Made by a program: the position numbers and the translations under genes. From Archegozetes longisetosus (taxonomy: Eukaryota; Arthropoda; Arachnida; Sarcoptiformes; Trhypochthoniidae), in assembly GCA_018873245.2 (NCBI GenBank), contig JAEMBT020000007.1, positions 4,895,129 through 4,959,128 of the forward strand: a stretch of 64,000 nt of DNA, in the 5' to 3' direction. The notes under the pieces are model-generated. The model made no database searches and was not told the origin of the DNA. It saw only the letters and a list, made by a program, of their open reading frames with translations. This document shows, one piece after another, positions 62,784 to 64,000 of this stretch. Within the stretch, counting starts at the first letter, position 1; every line of letters begins with the position of its first letter.

Positions 62784-63884
62784 AAAGAAGTAATGACTTT
62801 GAATGAATCGTGAGCTCAATAAAGTTTAATTGTTTGGAGGCTTGCTGACGTACTATCACAGCGAACAGTTAGTAAGTGATGTTAAGAACTTCTAAAAAAA
62901 GACTCAATCCCAATTGATGATGATCATAATTGTTTAAATTAATTTGCCAACTCTTATCTCCAGTATTTATCAAAATGAATTCTCTGGCAACTAAATTAAT
63001 TGCAGATATTTTGCCTCAATTAAGATGGAAAATATTGCGTTTTTGTAAGACTTGAGAAAGAATTTGTGTTATGATAAAAGAATTTATCTTATAATGACAC
63101 AGTAATGGCTATGAAAAGCATGTAATCTTCAATCTTAAGATTTACACAGCAAAAAGTCTAGACTTTTACTAATCAATCGAAAATGTTGGTAGCAATGTAA
63201 ATGTTATTCTTAAGCATTTCTGACAAGTCTTATCTCTAAATTAGTTTCTCTCCAGTATTAATCTTTCATTTTTTAATAAAGAAATATTTCGAGTCAAACA
63301 ATAATCCTAAGAAATGAATTCTCCATTTATTTCTTATATTGCTTTACGGTTTTTGAACTTTTCATACATTTATAGCATTAGGAGAGTTTAAATGCATATT
63401 TCATTCTGAAAACACCAAAACAATAAGTTGGCGGCAATATATCATAAGAGAAAAGCAAATTAAGGCCGAAGCTTAAACACAATCGAGTAATAAATAACTT
63501 TATCTCATTTTAATATTCGCTTGTATTTTATAATAATTACATTATACCATCAGTTTCTGGAAGTTAATGCTTATTAATCATTGGTAAATTAGGAACCGTA
63601 TAATAAGGAAATCGTGTCTTTTTTATGTAAATCCTTTTCAATTTCAAAATTCAGACCAGAGCTAATAGGTTCTCAATTGTTCTCCTAGATTGATATCAGT
63701 GAAGTCAATATAAATTGCAAACAAACTCAAATACAAATAAATCTCCAAAACAATTGCCAAGTCAAAGTAAAAAACTGATAAACTATTTCAAATTTTGCAT
63801 CGCATTTGTGATAAGAAATTGAATTAAATTAAAAAAATGTTTAACTTTTGACAAAGGTTTATTTTAGAAGCTAAATTAAAAATA

Positions 63885-64000
63885 CAGTAGTACCTCGATA
63901 TAGTGAATCTCTGTAGATCGATAATCTACATTAACTATAACGAGGATTCGATATAAAGATGTTAGAGTAGAAACGGGTGTGTCAGATCTAGAACCTTGTA
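63885..64000 (+). mobile_element. pogo/Tigger-like element, left end (runs past window edge)
   Basis: CAGTAGTACCTCGATATAGTG is preceded by TA (63883-63884) and matches the form of the end at 8519. An internal AACTATAACGAGGATTCGAT follows. The right end lies outside the window or is lost. Confidence 0.6.

Larger units (their letters stand above)
52976..63884. other. No gene recognised
   Basis: About 11 kb of AT-rich DNA. Supported items are a possible exon at 57371-57487 (-), a TC microsatellite at 59400-59448, hairpins at 60362-60416 and 62756-62783, and a 12-bp tandem at 60689-60723. Open frames at 56326-56532, 58655-58837 and 58914-59168 (all minus) show no domain and are considered chance. 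Confidence 0.4.

Noticed and set aside
1-64000. CRISPR arrays, bacterial operons, riboswitches, integrated virus
   Set aside because: Spliced eukaryotic genes throughout; the tandem repeats are short contiguous minisatellites without spacers, and no viral gene was recognised.

Overview
The window is AT-rich eukaryotic DNA with spliced genes, canonical GT-AG introns (one GC-AG), several introns of only about 57-110 bp, and a short internal run of TTAGG, the common arthropod telomere unit. The gene set (acid lipase, tetraspanins, BTBD9-like protein, PNKP, a glycoprotein-hormone-receptor-type LGR) and the very compact introns fit an arthropod, plausibly an acariform mite. The species assignment is inference. 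I built the gene models by hand, joining exons whose reading frames, splice sites and protein families agree.

Layout: 1-1350 (+) the C-terminal part of a Thr-rich repeat protein cut by the left edge. 2025-3105 nested inverted repeats. 3202-6010 (-) a complete seven-exon lysosomal acid lipase with a palindromic TA-flanked MITE in an intron. 7114-8966 (-) a four-exon small secreted six-cysteine protein that I cannot assign to a family. 8967-14507 gene-poor. 14508-16518 (+) a two-exon BTB-BACK-discoidin protein (BTBD9-like). 17407-19121 (+) a two-exon polynucleotide kinase/phosphatase (PNKP). 19475-20820 (-) a decayed F-box/LRR-like pseudogene with a TTAGG run next to it. 23096-24368 and 26556-28100 (-) two tetraspanins with the same exon plan. 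30416-41779 (-) twelve exons of an LGR1-type leucine-rich-repeat GPCR with a cytoplasmic tail of more than 600 residues; its 5' exons were not found. 41780-64000 shows no convincing gene; it holds DNA-transposon debris (a 1.06-kb long-TIR element with a broken transposase, several MITEs), microsatellites, minisatellites and hairpins.

The genes do not form an operon or pathway. They are independent metazoan genes: lipid hydrolysis in lysosomes (lipase), DNA end repair (PNKP), membrane organisers (tetraspanins), an E3-adaptor-like BTB protein and a hormone receptor. The most interesting items are the unassigned six-cysteine secreted protein, the LGR1 with an exceptionally long Ser-rich tail and an altered E/DRY motif, the GC-AG lipase intron, and several transposon families that can be defined from copies inside this single window.
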